A stretch of DNA of 64,000 nucleotides from Staphylococcus massiliensis CCUG 55927 (GCF_000298075.1 NZ_JH815595.1:38211-102210); one strand, 5' to 3'; numbered from the stretch's first letter, positions 27,059 through 36,057 are shown. A program made the numbers and translations. Notes: a model not told the origin generated them from the letters alone.

Positions 27059-27649
27059 ATGTCTAAGACCGTTAAGGATTGGTTAATCGCAATTGTAATC
27101 GGCGTAATCATCGCTTTCTTGTTGAATTATTTCGTAATGAAAAAGTACACAGTACAAGGCGATTCAATGGATCCAACCTTTAAAAATGGCGAATAATTAA
27201 TCATCAATAAATTATCCGTTACCTTTAATCGCGTAGACCGTGGAGATGTTATCGTCTTTCATGCTGATCGTGATCATGATTATATTAAAAGATTAATTGG
27301 TAAACCGGGAGATACCGTCTCTTATAAGAACGATCAACTTTACATAAATGGTAAAAAGATACAAGAACCTTATTTAGAGGAGAATAAAAAACATAAGTAT
27401 ACTGATACACTTACAGAAGACTTTACGGTCGAAGTTATTAAAGGTGCCAAACAAGGTCAGAAAGAAATACCTAAAGGTAAGTATCTTGTACTAGGAGATA
27501 ACCGTGCAATCAGTAAGGATAGTCGTGGTCAACACGGAATTGGCTTTGTGTCAAAGGACCAAGTAGTAGGCACAGCGCTAATAAGATTCTATCCGCTTGA
27601 TCGGTTTGATATAGGCTTTGGCTCTAAGGATTTCGAGAAGGTTAATTAA
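27059..27649 (+). pseudogene. Signal peptidase I gene (SpsB-like) with an in-frame stop
   Basis: The full-length frame would encode 196 residues of a type I signal peptidase: an N-terminal membrane anchor (about 8-27), catalytic Ser36 in GDSMDP, catalytic Lys77 in YIKRLIG, and the GDNR..SKDSR box near 155. These numbers equal those of S. aureus SpsB. Codon 46 is TAA (27194-27196), with no other frame disruption and a good GGGGGG site before the ATG. The remainder has no usable start. It is a recent pseudogene, a sequencing error, or a readthrough gene. Confidence 0.85.
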
Positions 27650-27693
27650 GGGAAAGCAATGGGGCAACTTAAATATATAAAACGAATATTAAA

Positions 27694-27857
27694 TTGCGCT
27701 ATAATATATATGTAAAAACGCCGCATGCTGGTATACGTGACGCTTTATAAGCCCGTTTTTGACGGTGGCTTAGGTTATCAATTAACTATCTTTAGCCAAA
27801 GTGATTTGCACCCCTAAAGTTGAATTCTACGTTCAACCTTAGGGGTGCATTTCATTG
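27694..27857 (+). ncRNA. Possible structured RNA between the spsB-like pseudogene and the CDF gene
   Basis: After a TATAAT-like element (27700-27705) comes a GC-richer segment with a hairpin TAAGCCCGT..ACGGTGGCTTA (about 27749-27774). It ends in a strong stem GCACCCCTAA / TTAGGGGTGC. It is not coding. No convincing -35 is seen and I do not recognise the RNA family. Confidence 0.25.
27811..27856. terminator. Strong hairpin, GCACCCCTAA / TTAGGGGTGC
   Basis: A 17-pair stem (GCACCCCTAAaGTTGAA with TTCAACcTTAGGGGTGC) lies between the spsB-like pseudogene and the CDF gene. T runs are weak on both strands, so termination direction is uncertain. Confidence 0.6.
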
Positions 27858-27876
27858 TATAAGTTAGTTATTATTT

Positions 27877-28767
27877 TTAAATATCCTTTTCACATCGGTG
27901 CGCCTCATCATCGGGTTCAGCATGTACATACAATGATACAATCCCTTGTTCATTCATATGACATTCCACGTTATCACAAATACGGTGCGCTTCAGTAATC
28001 GTCATATTAGGATCGACCGTAATAACCACATCTAAGAAGACGTTACTACCATGATAGCGTCCTTTAACACTCGGTACAGAGCAAACGCCCTCAACAGAAA
28101 GTACTTCATGCTTATATTCATCTAAATCCTTCTCATTAAATCCATCACTTAACGTGAATATCGCGACTCTAAAAATACCATAGCCAGTATACATAATTAA
28201 TAACCCTAAGATACAGGCAAGAATGGTATCGACAATAGGTAGGCCAAATTGTGTAAAGATAAGTCCTACAGCAGTACCAATACTCACAAGTCCGTCTGAT
28301 AAGTTGTCTTTAGCTGCTGATGACAGCGAACTACTTTTGGTCTTTTCAGCAAGTTGACGATTATAAAGGTAAACACCAATCATCACTAAACCGCTCGCTA
28401 AACTGACGTAAATCGTTAAAGGATTCGGTGTTTCATATTTCTTAGCAAAGACGTTAGCACCATTCGTGATGAGGACTTCAAGACCTACGAACATAATAAT
28501 AAAAGAAACGAGTAACGCCGAGATGTTCTCGCTTTTTAAATGACCATATGGATGGTTACTATCAGGGGGCTTAATCGAAATCTTTAAACCTACGAGCACA
28601 GCAATTGAAACGAGGATGTCAGTAATATTATTAAAGCTATCTGCACGTATGGCAGCGGAACTATAGATGTACCCTACAATATATTTAATAATTGAAAGTA
28701 TGATGTAAACGACTAAACTTAAGTAAGCGCCTTTTTGCGCCTCTTGTAGGTTATGTTTCGCGTGCAT
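27877..28767 (-). CDS. Cation diffusion facilitator family transporter
   Basis: A 296-residue CDF metal exporter with about six membrane helices. The HxxxD-type motifs are present in helices 2 and 5 (RADSFNNITD and AAKDNLSDG), followed by a cytoplasmic C-terminal domain. Members export zinc, manganese or iron in exchange for protons. The ATG at 28767 is preferred because AGGGGTG lies at normal spacing. The metal is not predictable. It is monocistronic. Confidence 0.88.
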   Translation of the reverse strand: MHAKHNLQEAQKGAYLSLVVYIILSIIKYIVGYIYSSAAIRADSFNNITDILVSIAVLVGLKISIKPPDSNHPYGHLKSENISALLVSFIIMFVGLEVLITNGANVFAKKYETPNPLTIYVSLASGLVMIGVYLYNRQLAEKTKSSSLSSAAKDNLSDGLVSIGTAVGLIFTQFGLPIVDTILACILGLLIMYTGYGIFRVAIFTLSDGFNEKDLDEYKHEVLSVEGVCSVPSVKGRYHGSNVFLDVVITVDPNMTITEAHRICDNVECHMNEQGIVSLYVHAEPDDEAHRCEKDI

Positions 28768-28916
28768 GATAGACACCCCTAACGACTTGATTGAATCAAT
28801 ATTATCTCTATAAATGTCACCGAATTCAACTATTTAACTTAACACTATAATGCTAACATATAAATATTTGTAAAGTATGTATAAGCAGACACATCATGCA
28901 TGTTTTCCACTTTTTT

Positions 28917-28965
28917 GAAAAGCCCTTTAAATAAGATACGCTTCAGCGGGTTTAAAAGGACTTTT
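28917..28965. repeat. Hairpin of the GAAAAGCCC motif family
   Basis: GAAAAGCCCTTTAAA and TTTAAAAGGACTTTTC form a long stem in the CDF-CPBP gap. Related GAAAAGCCC segments recur near 14.6, 31.7, 40.0 and 51.2 kb. Confidence 0.45.
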
Positions 28966-28968
28966 CCA

Positions 28969-29022
28969 CGAAAAAAAGACCCCTCAATTACGCAATATCC
29001 ATTGAGAGGGGCCTTTTATTAT
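28969..29022 (-). terminator. Terminator-like hairpin without an evident upstream gene
   Basis: On the minus strand GGCCCCTCtCAAT pairs with ATTGAGGGGTC and is followed by seven T. No minus-strand gene precedes it, since the CDF gene starts at 28767. It may end a short unannotated minus-strand transcript. Confidence 0.45.
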
Positions 29023-29264
29023 AAGTATTATTTGGAACAGTTACATGGGTGAAAAGTTAGGGGTAGCTACGTCTTGTGTAGCTACTTTGTATTATAGAGA
29101 ATTTTTAAAAAATTTACATGCGTCTTTCGTCCCATATTTATATCAGGCTTTAATATGATACGATTTAGAAAACTTAAATTTGCGAAATAGACCTTAATTC
29201 TTATAAAATATAATGATGAATAGTATATATTTCAATTACGTTTATTTAGAATCGAGGAACGACA

Positions 29265-29996
29265 ATGAGAAGTGAAAAAGTTTGTTGGCGAGATTTGTGG
29301 ATCGTGCCACTTTATTTTGTATTAAGTTTCTTACTCCCATTTATATTTGCAATCATTTACACGCTTACGCATCCAGTAGACATCAACCATATTGAACAAG
29401 AAATCCCTGAGTCACTATTTATTTATAGTTCTTTAATAAGTTTAGCGTTAGTATTACTTACATACTATCTCATGCATATTAAAGGGTTCTTTACGCGTTC
29501 AATTAATGGGATTAAATCCGTTAAGCACTTTGTGCTACTAATCATTATCGGGTACCTTGGCATAATGGCATACAACATGTTCTCAGGGTGGTTTATGGAA
29601 CTTATGCCTGAACACTTACAAGTTAAAGATTCGCTCAACCAACAATTAATAGAACAATCCTTTGAAGAACGATCTTTATGGCCCGCACTTTTTGTTGATA
29701 TCGTACTCTTAGCGCCGATCATTGAAGAATTAATCTTCAGACACGTACTGATTGGCGAGCTAGGTAAAAAACTTAACTTTAAAGTCATGAGCGTCGTCTC
29801 AGTAATTGGATTTACGGCATTACACGTTATCGGAGGCACGTCGCCTTTAGAATTCATCTTTTACATAGGGATGGCTGCGATTATCGTGTATGTATACAAT
29901 AAATCAGGCCGTAACCTTGCGATATCCATCGCGTTACACATGTTAAATAACTTTATCTCATATATCATCATTATATTTGAGCAATTGTTAAGTTAA
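29265..29996 (+). CDS. CPBP family intramembrane metalloprotease
   Basis: A 243-residue membrane protein with about six to seven helices and the CPBP (Abi) motifs: EELIFR with the catalytic glutamates near residue 162, FTALHV with a metal His, and HMLNN near the C-terminus. Relatives cleave CAAX-like or peptide-pheromone substrates and some give bacteriocin self-immunity. The ATG follows GAGGAA. It stands alone, convergent with pdxK/thiD. Confidence 0.85.
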   Translation: MRSEKVCWRDLWIVPLYFVLSFLLPFIFAIIYTLTHPVDINHIEQEIPESLFIYSSLISLALVLLTYYLMHIKGFFTRSINGIKSVKHFVLLIIIGYLGIMAYNMFSGWFMELMPEHLQVKDSLNQQLIEQSFEERSLWPALFVDIVLLAPIIEELIFRHVLIGELGKKLNFKVMSVVSVIGFTALHVIGGTSPLEFIFYIGMAAIIVYVYNKSGRNLAISIALHMLNNFISYIIIIFEQLLS

Positions 29997-30003
29997 TCTC
30001 ATT

Positions 30004-30054
30004 AGAAAAAGCCCATTAACCGACGTAAAGCGGTTAGTGGGCTCATTTTTTAAA
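30004..30054. terminator. Bidirectional terminator, CPBP and thiD
   Basis: AGCCCAtTAACCG pairs with CGGTTAgTGGGCT, with A and T runs on either side. Confidence 0.85.
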
Positions 30055-30062
30055 TGAAATGA

Positions 30063-30893
30063 TTAAATTTCAGTAACTTCAACTTCGATTTTTTCAACAC
30101 GGTTTGAAGCGCCGTGGTCTACAGGACCTACGAAATCATTCATCTTCCAACCATTCTTAATTGCAGAAGCAACAAAGGCTTTTGCATTAATGACAGCGTC
30201 TTTAGGTGATTCGCCATTTGCAAGGTTCGCTGTCGTAGCAGCAGCAAACGTACAACCTGCACCGTGGTTATAACTTTGTTGGAACATATCCGTTGTTAAT
30301 TGATAGAACGTTTCACCATCATAATATAAATCATAAGACTTATCTTGGTCTAATGCTTTACCACCTTTAATCACAACGTGTTTCGCACCTTGTTCATGAA
30401 TGACTTTAGCCGCTTCTTTCATATCGTCTAAAGATTTCAACGTACCTAAATTAGATAGTTGACCTGCTTCAAATAAGTTAGGTGTTACAACTGTTGCTTT
30501 AGGTAGTAAATGGTTAATCATTGCTTCAGTATTTCCTGGATTTAATACTTCGTCTTCGCCTTTACAAACCATTACCGGGTCTACAACGAAGTATTTAGCG
30601 CCTGATTCTTCAAAGGCTTCACCAGCACGTTTAATAATTTCTTCAGTACCAAGCATACCTGTTTTTATAGCATCTGGACCGATAGATACCGCAGTTTCGA
30701 TTTGGCGTTCAATTGTTTCGAATGGAATTGGTGTAACGTGGTGAGACCATGTTTCCTTATCCATTGTAACGATACCGCAAAGTACGACCATGCCGTACGT
30801 GTTTAATTCTTGGAATGTTTTTAAATCTGCTTGCATACCAGCGCCAGCACTAGTGTCAGAACCAGCGATTGTTAATACTTTATTTAATGCCAT
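30063..30893 (-). CDS. thiD: Hydroxymethylpyrimidine/pyridoxal kinase (ThiD/PdxK type)
   Basis: A 276-residue ribokinase-superfamily kinase that phosphorylates hydroxymethylpyrimidine (thiamine synthesis) and, in S. aureus and Bacillus, pyridoxal. The motifs AGSDTSAGAGMQADL near the start and GAGCTFAAA with its catalytic Cys/Asp region near 215 are present. It is nearly the S. aureus PdxK sequence. AAAGGAG precedes the ATG. The neighbours are not thiamine genes, so a pyridoxal salvage role is equally likely. Confidence 0.9.
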   Translation of the reverse strand: MALNKVLTIAGSDTSAGAGMQADLKTFQELNTYGMVVLCGIVTMDKETWSHHVTPIPFETIERQIETAVSIGPDAIKTGMLGTEEIIKRAGEAFEESGAKYFVVDPVMVCKGEDEVLNPGNTEAMINHLLPKATVVTPNLFEAGQLSNLGTLKSLDDMKEAAKVIHEQGAKHVVIKGGKALDQDKSYDLYYDGETFYQLTTDMFQQSYNHGAGCTFAAATTANLANGESPKDAVINAKAFVASAIKNGWKMNDFVGPVDHGASNRVEKIEVEVTEI

Positions 30894-30974
30894 GTTTATT
30901 ACGCTCCTTTTTAAGGTTTCATATTTAAGGACTTAAGATAAATTACGATATAGTTAATATAATTTCAGATGAAT

Positions 30975-31078
30975 GATGCAATTTCTGTTACAGCATGCTT
31001 TCCTGGGGCGTGGCTGGAGCCTGTAGTCTCCAGACTCACGCTACTCCCCTAGGAGTCAGCTGTATGGAAATCGCATCA
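30975..31078. repeat. Palindromic intergenic element, copy A
   Basis: The core CAGCATGCTTTCCTGGGG...CCCCTAGGAGTCAGCTG is flanked by imperfect arms (GATGCAATTTC and GAAATCGCATC). It can fold almost end to end. Copies B (42.93 kb) and C (48.47 kb) share the core. It encodes no protein and lies between thiD and a GNAT gene. Confidence 0.85.
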
Positions 31079-31216
31079 ATACCTTTAAGGTATTATTTAA
31101 ATATGAGTTCTTATGAGCTAACTTTTAAAATAGACCATAACTCTATCAAGTTCTTAAATTCTTAAACGTATCTTACATCTATAATATCACGTGGTCGATC
31201 TATTCTGAAATAAGAA

Positions 31217-31240
31217 GTTTAAGAAAGCGATATAGGGTAT
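31217..31240 (+). promoter_or_regulatory. SigB-type promoter before the GNAT gene
   Basis: GTTTAA (31217-31222), a 12-base spacer and GGGTAT (31235-31240) match the general-stress SigB consensus GTTTAA-N12-14-GGGTAT exactly. The start codon follows at 31278. Confidence 0.65.
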
Positions 31241-31277
31241 TTGTTATAGTATTACGAATTTATAGGGTGGTGCTACG

Positions 31278-31715
31278 ATGGAAATTAGAAAGCCTACTAA
31301 TGACGAGATGGAACGACTCTACCAGGCAATGCCGGAAGCTTACTTTGAGTCCGTTACCGTTGATGTTTCAATCTCTAACGAACAAATTATTAATAATGCG
31401 CGAAAGGGTCATGACGATACGACCGTATACTTAACCCTTTTTGATGGTTCTGAGATTCTAGGATGGGTCATGATTGGTGATCAACAAGAGAACTATACCA
31501 ATTCTAAATTTGGCTATATCTATGAGATTTTCATTTTCAAGGGGTATCGTGGGAAAGGCTATGCGCGTAAACTGATGGAGCGTGCGATTCACGACTTGAA
31601 GGCTCGCGGTCACCAGGAAATTCGTTTGAATGTCTATGCGGGGAACGAAGCACGAAAGTTGTATGAAGCGTTCGGTTTCAAGGATCGTCAAATCATCATG
31701 AGCTTAGATTGTTAA
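31278..31715 (+). CDS. GNAT family N-acetyltransferase
   Basis: A 145-residue acetyltransferase. The acetyl-CoA motif RGKGYARKLME is near residue 92 and the C-terminal strand-helix (NVYAGNEARKLYEAFGF) is typical. The substrate is unknown. A consensus SigB promoter lies 37 bases upstream, so it is likely part of the general stress regulon, and ung follows on the same strand about 110 bases later with its own start signals. Confidence 0.85.
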   Translation: MEIRKPTNDEMERLYQAMPEAYFESVTVDVSISNEQIINNARKGHDDTTVYLTLFDGSEILGWVMIGDQQENYTNSKFGYIYEIFIFKGYRGKGYARKLMERAIHDLKARGHQEIRLNVYAGNEARKLYEAFGFKDRQIIMSLDC

Positions 31716-31826
31716 ACCTCTGACTTGCCTTATCTTCCCCCACTTTGAAAAGCCATTTCGAACCTCTGATAACAATGATATTACCAAGGAAATGAATGTG
31801 TTAAAATAGCGATTGAGGTGAAACGA

Positions 31827-32477
31827 ATGGAATGGTCGACAATATTTCATGAAATTACGACAAAGCATGACTTCAAGGCCATGCATGACTTTTTAGAAAA
31901 GGAATACACAACACAAACGGTTTACCCAGACCGAGATAATATTTATCAAGCATTTGATTTAACGCCGTTTCAAGATTTAAAAGTGGTGATATTAGGTCAA
32001 GATCCTTATCATGGACCGAATCAAGCACACGGACTAGCATTCTCGGTGCAACCAAATGCGAAATTTCCGCCATCATTACGCAACATGTACAAAGAGCTTG
32101 AAGATGACATTGGTTGTAAACGCACAACGCCACATCTCCAAGACTGGGCGCGAGAAGGCGTATTATTATTAAACACAGTGTTAACCGTGCGACAAGGCGA
32201 GGCGCACTCGCACCGTAATATTGGATGGGAAACCTTCACAGATGAGATTATTCGAGCGATTTCAGAGTATAAATCTCATGTCGTATTTATCCTTTGGGGG
32301 AAACCTGCGCAATCTAAAATTAAACTTATCGATACGAATAAACACCACATCATTAAATCAGTACACCCAAGCCCGTTATCTGCTTACCGAGGCTTCTTTG
32401 GTTCTAAACCCTACTCTAAGGCTAACGATTATTTAGCGTCTCAAGGTTTAGAAACGATTTCTTGGTGTGAAAAGTGA
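31827..32477 (+). CDS. ung: Uracil-DNA glycosylase
   Basis: A 216-residue family-1 uracil-DNA glycosylase that removes uracil from DNA in base excision repair. The catalytic Asp59 is in GQDPYHGP and the His in [11 protein letters not shown]. The ATG at 31827 follows GAGGTG; an in-frame GTG at 31818 is part of that ribosome site. It is first of a unit with the YwdI-like and YwdK-like genes, as in Bacillus. Confidence 0.95.
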   Translation: MEWSTIFHEITTKHDFKAMHDFLEKEYTTQTVYPDRDNIYQAFDLTPFQDLKVVILGQDPYHGPNQAHGLAFSVQPNAKFPPSLRNMYKELEDDIGCKRTTPHLQDWAREGVLLLNTVLTVRQGEAHSHRNIGWETFTDEIIRAISEYKSHVVFILWGKPAQSKIKLIDTNKHHIIKSVHPSPLSAYRGFFGSKPYSKANDYLASQGLETISWCEK

Positions 32478-32487
32478 GGTCTTATTT

Positions 32488-32838
32488 ATGATTCAAAAGG
32501 AACGCATTATTGAACAAATTGAACATGAACTTGTTCAAGCTGAAGCAACGGATTCGAATCAAGCATTTGAAAAACATATGTATACCATTCATACATTGAC
32601 TGAGCTAGTAGTTGGACAAACGGCGTCTCAGCAGCCCGTTCAAAATTCTAATCCTAAACAATCGGTTACAACATCGAGTCAATCAACTACGTCGTCAAGT
32701 AAAGACAGTATTAGTGATCAAGAACTTAAGATGATGGGTGGAAAGGTGAAACAACCATCCTCAGACAGTACTTCAATGAACAACAATATGGTTACAGATG
32801 ATAACATTGGTAATGGAGATTCGATATTTGATTTTTAA
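32488..32838 (+). CDS. YwdI-like protein (DUF5327)
   Basis: A 116-residue protein of DUF5327 type, with a helical N-terminal half and a Ser/Thr/Gln-rich low-complexity second half. Function is unknown. The ATG at 32488 has a GAGGTC ribosome site. It lies between ung and a DUF423 gene, as ywdI does in Bacillus, which supports the call. Confidence 0.7.
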   Translation: MIQKERIIEQIEHELVQAEATDSNQAFEKHMYTIHTLTELVVGQTASQQPVQNSNPKQSVTTSSQSTTSSSKDSISDQELKMMGGKVKQPSSDSTSMNNNMVTDDNIGNGDSIFDF

Positions 32839-32859
32839 TGAAGAAAGAAGGTCATTTAT

Positions 32860-33225
32860 ATGATGAAAGCATTTTTAATTCTAGGTGCACTTAACGCATT
32901 AATGGCTGTCGGAACGGGTGCCTTTGGGGCACACGGCTTAGAAGGTAAATTATCCGAGAAATATATGTCCGTTTGGGAAAAAGCAACAACGTATCAAATG
33001 TATCATGCGTTAGGTTTAATCTTACTCGGCATCATTAGCGGTACAACGCCACTTAATGTTAACTGGGCAGGCTGGTTAATGTTTGGCGGTATCGTGTTAT
33101 TTAGCGGTTCGCTTTATATTTTAGCTTTAACACAAGTCAAAGTGTTAGGCGCTATTACACCTATTGGTGGTGTGCTATTTATTGTAAGTTGGTTAATGTT
33201 AGCAATTGCAGCATTTAAAATTTAG
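32860..33225 (+). CDS. DUF423 (YwdK-like) membrane protein
   Basis: A 121-residue protein with four membrane helices. The family signature is the N-terminal [23 protein letters not shown] segment. Function is unknown, although the family is widespread. It is third in the ung cluster, with a weak ribosome site and two consecutive ATG codons at the start. Confidence 0.85.
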   Translation: MMKAFLILGALNALMAVGTGAFGAHGLEGKLSEKYMSVWEKATTYQMYHALGLILLGIISGTTPLNVNWAGWLMFGGIVLFSGSLYILALTQVKVLGAITPIGGVLFIVSWLMLAIAAFKI

Positions 33226-33255
33226 AAGTCTTTACAAAATTTAAATGTTATAACT

Positions 33256-33286
33256 GTTCCAATATTCTCAAATACGGGTATAATGT
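33256..33286 (+). promoter_or_regulatory. Candidate promoter of the amino-acid permease
   Basis: GTTCCA (33256-33261), 14 bases, then GGGTAT (33276-33281) resembles a SigB site. The GGGTATAAT also holds a TATAAT for SigA. The two readings overlap, so the sigma factor is uncertain. Confidence 0.3.
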
Positions 33287-33304
33287 CTCATGAGGTGAAT
33301 ATCT

Positions 33305-34783
33305 ATGAGGCATAAAGATAAAAAGGTAAATAGAGGAGACCTCCAACAAACTTTATCAGAGCGTTTTGTATGGGCAATCGCTTATGGTTCATGTATCGGT
33401 TGGGGGTCATTTATTTTACCTGGTGATTGGATTAAATCATCAGGCCCCATAGCAACGTCAATTGGGATCATTATTGGTGCTTTACTAATGATATTAATTG
33501 CAGTTAGTTATGGCGCACTCGTTGAAAGATTCCCAGTTTCTGGCGGGGCATTTGCTTTTAGTTTCTTAGGATTCGGACGTTACGTCAGTTTCTTTTCAGC
33601 TTGGTTTATCACATTTGGGTATGTCTGTGTGGTTGCCTTAAACGCCACCGCATTCAGCTTATTAATTAAATTTATTTTCCCAAGTGTACTTCAAACCGGA
33701 AAACTATATAGCATTGCTGGATGGGATGTATACATCACTGAAATCATACTTGCTACAGTGCTATTGCTCGTGTTTATGTTAATTGCAATTAAAGGTGCGA
33801 GCGTGTCCGGAACATTACAATATTACTTCTGTATCGCGATGGTTATCGTTGTCATTTTAATGTTCTTAGGTTCATTCTTTGCACCGAATTTCGACGTATC
33901 AAGTTTACAACCTTTAAGTAATCCTGATAAAGGTTGGTTCCAGTCAATCATTGCAATTGTTGCAATCGCACCATGGGCATTTGTTGGTTTCGACAACATT
34001 CCACAAACTGCTGAAGAATTCGACTTTAAACCAAACAAGACTTTCAAACTTATCGTTTATAGTTTACTTGCTGCCGCATTGACGTATGTATTAATGCTTT
34101 TATATACCGGCTGGCTTGAAAATAAGAGCGGTAACTTGAACGGTAATTTATGGTTAACAGGTACAGTTACTAAAGACGCATTTGGTATGGTTGGCCTAGG
34201 CATTTTAGCTTTAGCCATCATAATGGGTATCTTCACTGGACTCAATGGATTTTTAATGAGTTCAAGTCGTTTACTCTTTTCAATGGGACGTTCTGGCATT
34301 ATGCCGACTGTATTTAGTAAACTACACCGTAAATACAAAACACCTTATGTTGCGATTATCTTCTTAGTACTTGTTTCAATGATCGCACCATGGTTAGGCC
34401 GTAATGCACTGACATGGATTGTTGATATGTCATCTACAGGTGTTTCAGTCGGTTACTTAATTACGTGTCTTGCTGCAGCTAAACTATTTAGTTACAACAA
34501 GGAAAGTAATACGTACGCACCAGTTTATAAGACATTTGCGATAATCGGTTCAATCATGTCATTCATATTTTTATGTTTATTACTCGTGCCGTTCTCACCG
34601 GCAGTACTATCAATGCCGTCATTTATCGCACTAGGTGCATGGACGCTACTTGGTCTTATCTTCTTCTTTATTCGTTTACCGAAACTTAAGAAGATGAATA
34701 AAGACGAGCTAAGCCGACTCATTTTAAATCGTAAAGAAGAAGACTTAAAGTCACTTGTAGGCGACGATACGTCTCGTAAATAA
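33305..34783 (+). CDS. APC superfamily amino-acid permease
   Basis: A 492-residue permease of the amino acid-polyamine-organocation superfamily with about twelve membrane helices. The GWGSFILPG segment in helix 1 and the helix 6 region (AIAPWAFVGFDNIPQ) hold the substrate site. The hydrophilic C-terminus is rich in charged residues. It is likely an amino-acid or amine carrier. A gap separates it from ung-ywdI-ywdK, so it may have its own promoter. Confidence 0.87.
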   Translation: MRHKDKKVNRGDLQQTLSERFVWAIAYGSCIGWGSFILPGDWIKSSGPIATSIGIIIGALLMILIAVSYGALVERFPVSGGAFAFSFLGFGRYVSFFSAWFITFGYVCVVALNATAFSLLIKFIFPSVLQTGKLYSIAGWDVYITEIILATVLLLVFMLIAIKGASVSGTLQYYFCIAMVIVVILMFLGSFFAPNFDVSSLQPLSNPDKGWFQSIIAIVAIAPWAFVGFDNIPQTAEEFDFKPNKTFKLIVYSLLAAALTYVLMLLYTGWLENKSGNLNGNLWLTGTVTKDAFGMVGLGILALAIIMGIFTGLNGFLMSSSRLLFSMGRSGIMPTVFSKLHRKYKTPYVAIIFLVLVSMIAPWLGRNALTWIVDMSSTGVSVGYLITCLAAAKLFSYNKESNTYAPVYKTFAIIGSIMSFIFLCLLLVPFSPAVLSMPSFIALGAWTLLGLIFFFIRLPKLKKMNKDELSRLILNRKEEDLKSLVGDDTSRK

Positions 34784-34788
34784 TCTTT

Positions 34789-34842
34789 TGAAAAAGCGGA
34801 TTTGAGCCTTGAAGGAGGCTTAAATCCGCTTGTTTTTTTGCT
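34789..34842 (+). terminator. Terminator of the APC permease
   Basis: AAGCGGATTTGAGCC pairs with GGCTTAAATCCGCTT, followed by seven T. Confidence 0.9.
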
Positions 34843-34858
34843 TAAGATTTTACTTAAA

Positions 34859-35320
34859 TTAAACAGGTCGCTTGTCGTGGCTTTTCCGCTTAGGTTTAGA
34901 AATTAAAAATTTCGATAACTGGTCGGCAAAGAGTAGACCGACTGCGATCGCACCGGCCACTAAAGTAACCTCGAACATTAAGTTCATGGCTTTTCCATAG
35001 TTTAAGATAATTAAATTCTTTGTCGCATCAAAAGCAACCCCACCTGGTACGAGTGGGATGATGCCCGGTACCATGAATATGATAACGGGTTCTTTATGAA
35101 AACGTGCCATTAAGTGGCTAACGATGCCTAAAATCAAGCTTCCGAACATAGAAGCGTAAATGGCATTCATACTATAGTGATAATTAAGTACTTCGAAGAC
35201 CATCCATCCGCAACTGCCAACTATCCCTGCTGACACAAATAAGCGTTTAGGGGCGTCAAAGATAACCGCAAAGAAAAATGACGATAAGAAACTGAATAAT
35301 AAATGTAGTAACCAGAACAT
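34859..35320 (-). CDS. Threonine/serine exporter, small subunit (ThrE_2/DUF3815)
   Basis: A 153-residue membrane protein with about five helices of the DUF3815 (YjjB) family, the C-terminal half of ThrE-type threonine/serine exporters. The VPGIIPLVPGGVAFDATKN motif is characteristic. Its partner DUF1212 half normally lies next door. Here the only candidate is at 46.3-47.1 kb, 11 kb away on the same strand. The C-terminus is short and basic. Confidence 0.8.
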   Translation of the reverse strand: MFWLLHLLFSFLSSFFFAVIFDAPKRLFVSAGIVGSCGWMVFEVLNYHYSMNAIYASMFGSLILGIVSHLMARFHKEPVIIFMVPGIIPLVPGGVAFDATKNLIILNYGKAMNLMFEVTLVAGAIAVGLLFADQLSKFLISKPKRKSHDKRPV

Positions 35321-35486
35321 AATATTCCTACCATTCTTTAAGTTGTTCTATATATTATCTAAAACTTTTTGAAAGTTGTCTAGGTAAAAAGTAGGGAAAT
35401 GTTGGAAGCGGTTGAGTAGTTTTTAAGTTAGTGAAGATGTCAATTTACAACAAAGTGTGAAATAATATAATTTTTAAAAATTTTAG

Positions 35487-35630
35487 TTTTGATTGTTATT
35501 AGTGTGTGATAAAATAAGTATGTCGATTTTTTTCTAGTAGTGGGATTTAAATCTGACATTAAAGTAGCTGTATGAAAGTTTTCCTGAATATGACATGTAT
35601 AGCCGTCTCGCGAAGACGGCTATATTTTTT
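35487..35630 (+). ncRNA. Candidate small RNA of about 109 nt with promoter and terminator
   Basis: An extended -10 TGATAAAAT (35507-35515) with a weak -35 TTTTGA (35487-35492) is followed about 83 bases later by an 11-bp stem (35598-35608 / 35614-35624), a 5-base loop and six T. No gene lies between, and the flanking gene is on the other strand. Transcript about 35522-35630. I cannot match it to a named RNA. Confidence 0.45.
35598..35630 (+). terminator. Terminator of the candidate small RNA
   Basis: TATAGCCGTCT pairs with AGACGGCTATA, loop CGCGA, followed by six T on the plus strand. There is no upstream plus-strand protein gene closer than 34.78 kb. Confidence 0.75.
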
Positions 35631-36057
35631 ATGAATCAAGGCGTTCGAGTTGCTGTCTCACGTCAGATCGTTTATCGAAGTAATGCTCGAATATGAGTAA
35701 TATCGTGCCTAAAATGATTGGAAAAATGATAAGCCATGCCTTTGATCGAAAGGAAATCAAAATAACGAAAATTGAAGTAATTGATAATTGAGCGACGAAA
35801 CCATTAAGGTACACGTAACGCAGATCTCCAAGAGGGCTAAAATAGTAAGTACCGCTATCATTTATTTTTGCTTTCTTAGCTTTATAATCCCTGTACGAAG
35901 CTATAGCGATATATACGAAACTCACCGTAAGGAATATATACAGCGCGAGTTGAGACCAAAAGTCTGAAACATTATCAAAGAACGCACAGGCTAGTAATAA
36001 TACTACAAATAAGATGACTTGGCGCCATTCCTTTCTTCGTCTTGATTGTGCAGTCAT
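35629..36057 (-). CDS. Membrane protein, unknown function
   Basis: A 142-residue protein with four membrane segments, a basic N-terminus and a charged central loop (about residues 55-80). GAAGGAG precedes the ATG. It lies between the candidate small RNA and the divergent lipase. I do not recognise a family. Confidence 0.65.
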   Translation of the reverse strand: MTAQSRRRKEWRQVILFVVLLLACAFFDNVSDFWSQLALYIFLTVSFVYIAIASYRDYKAKKAKINDSGTYYFSPLGDLRYVYLNGFVAQLSITSIFVILISFRSKAWLIIFPIILGTILLIFEHYFDKRSDVRQQLERLDS

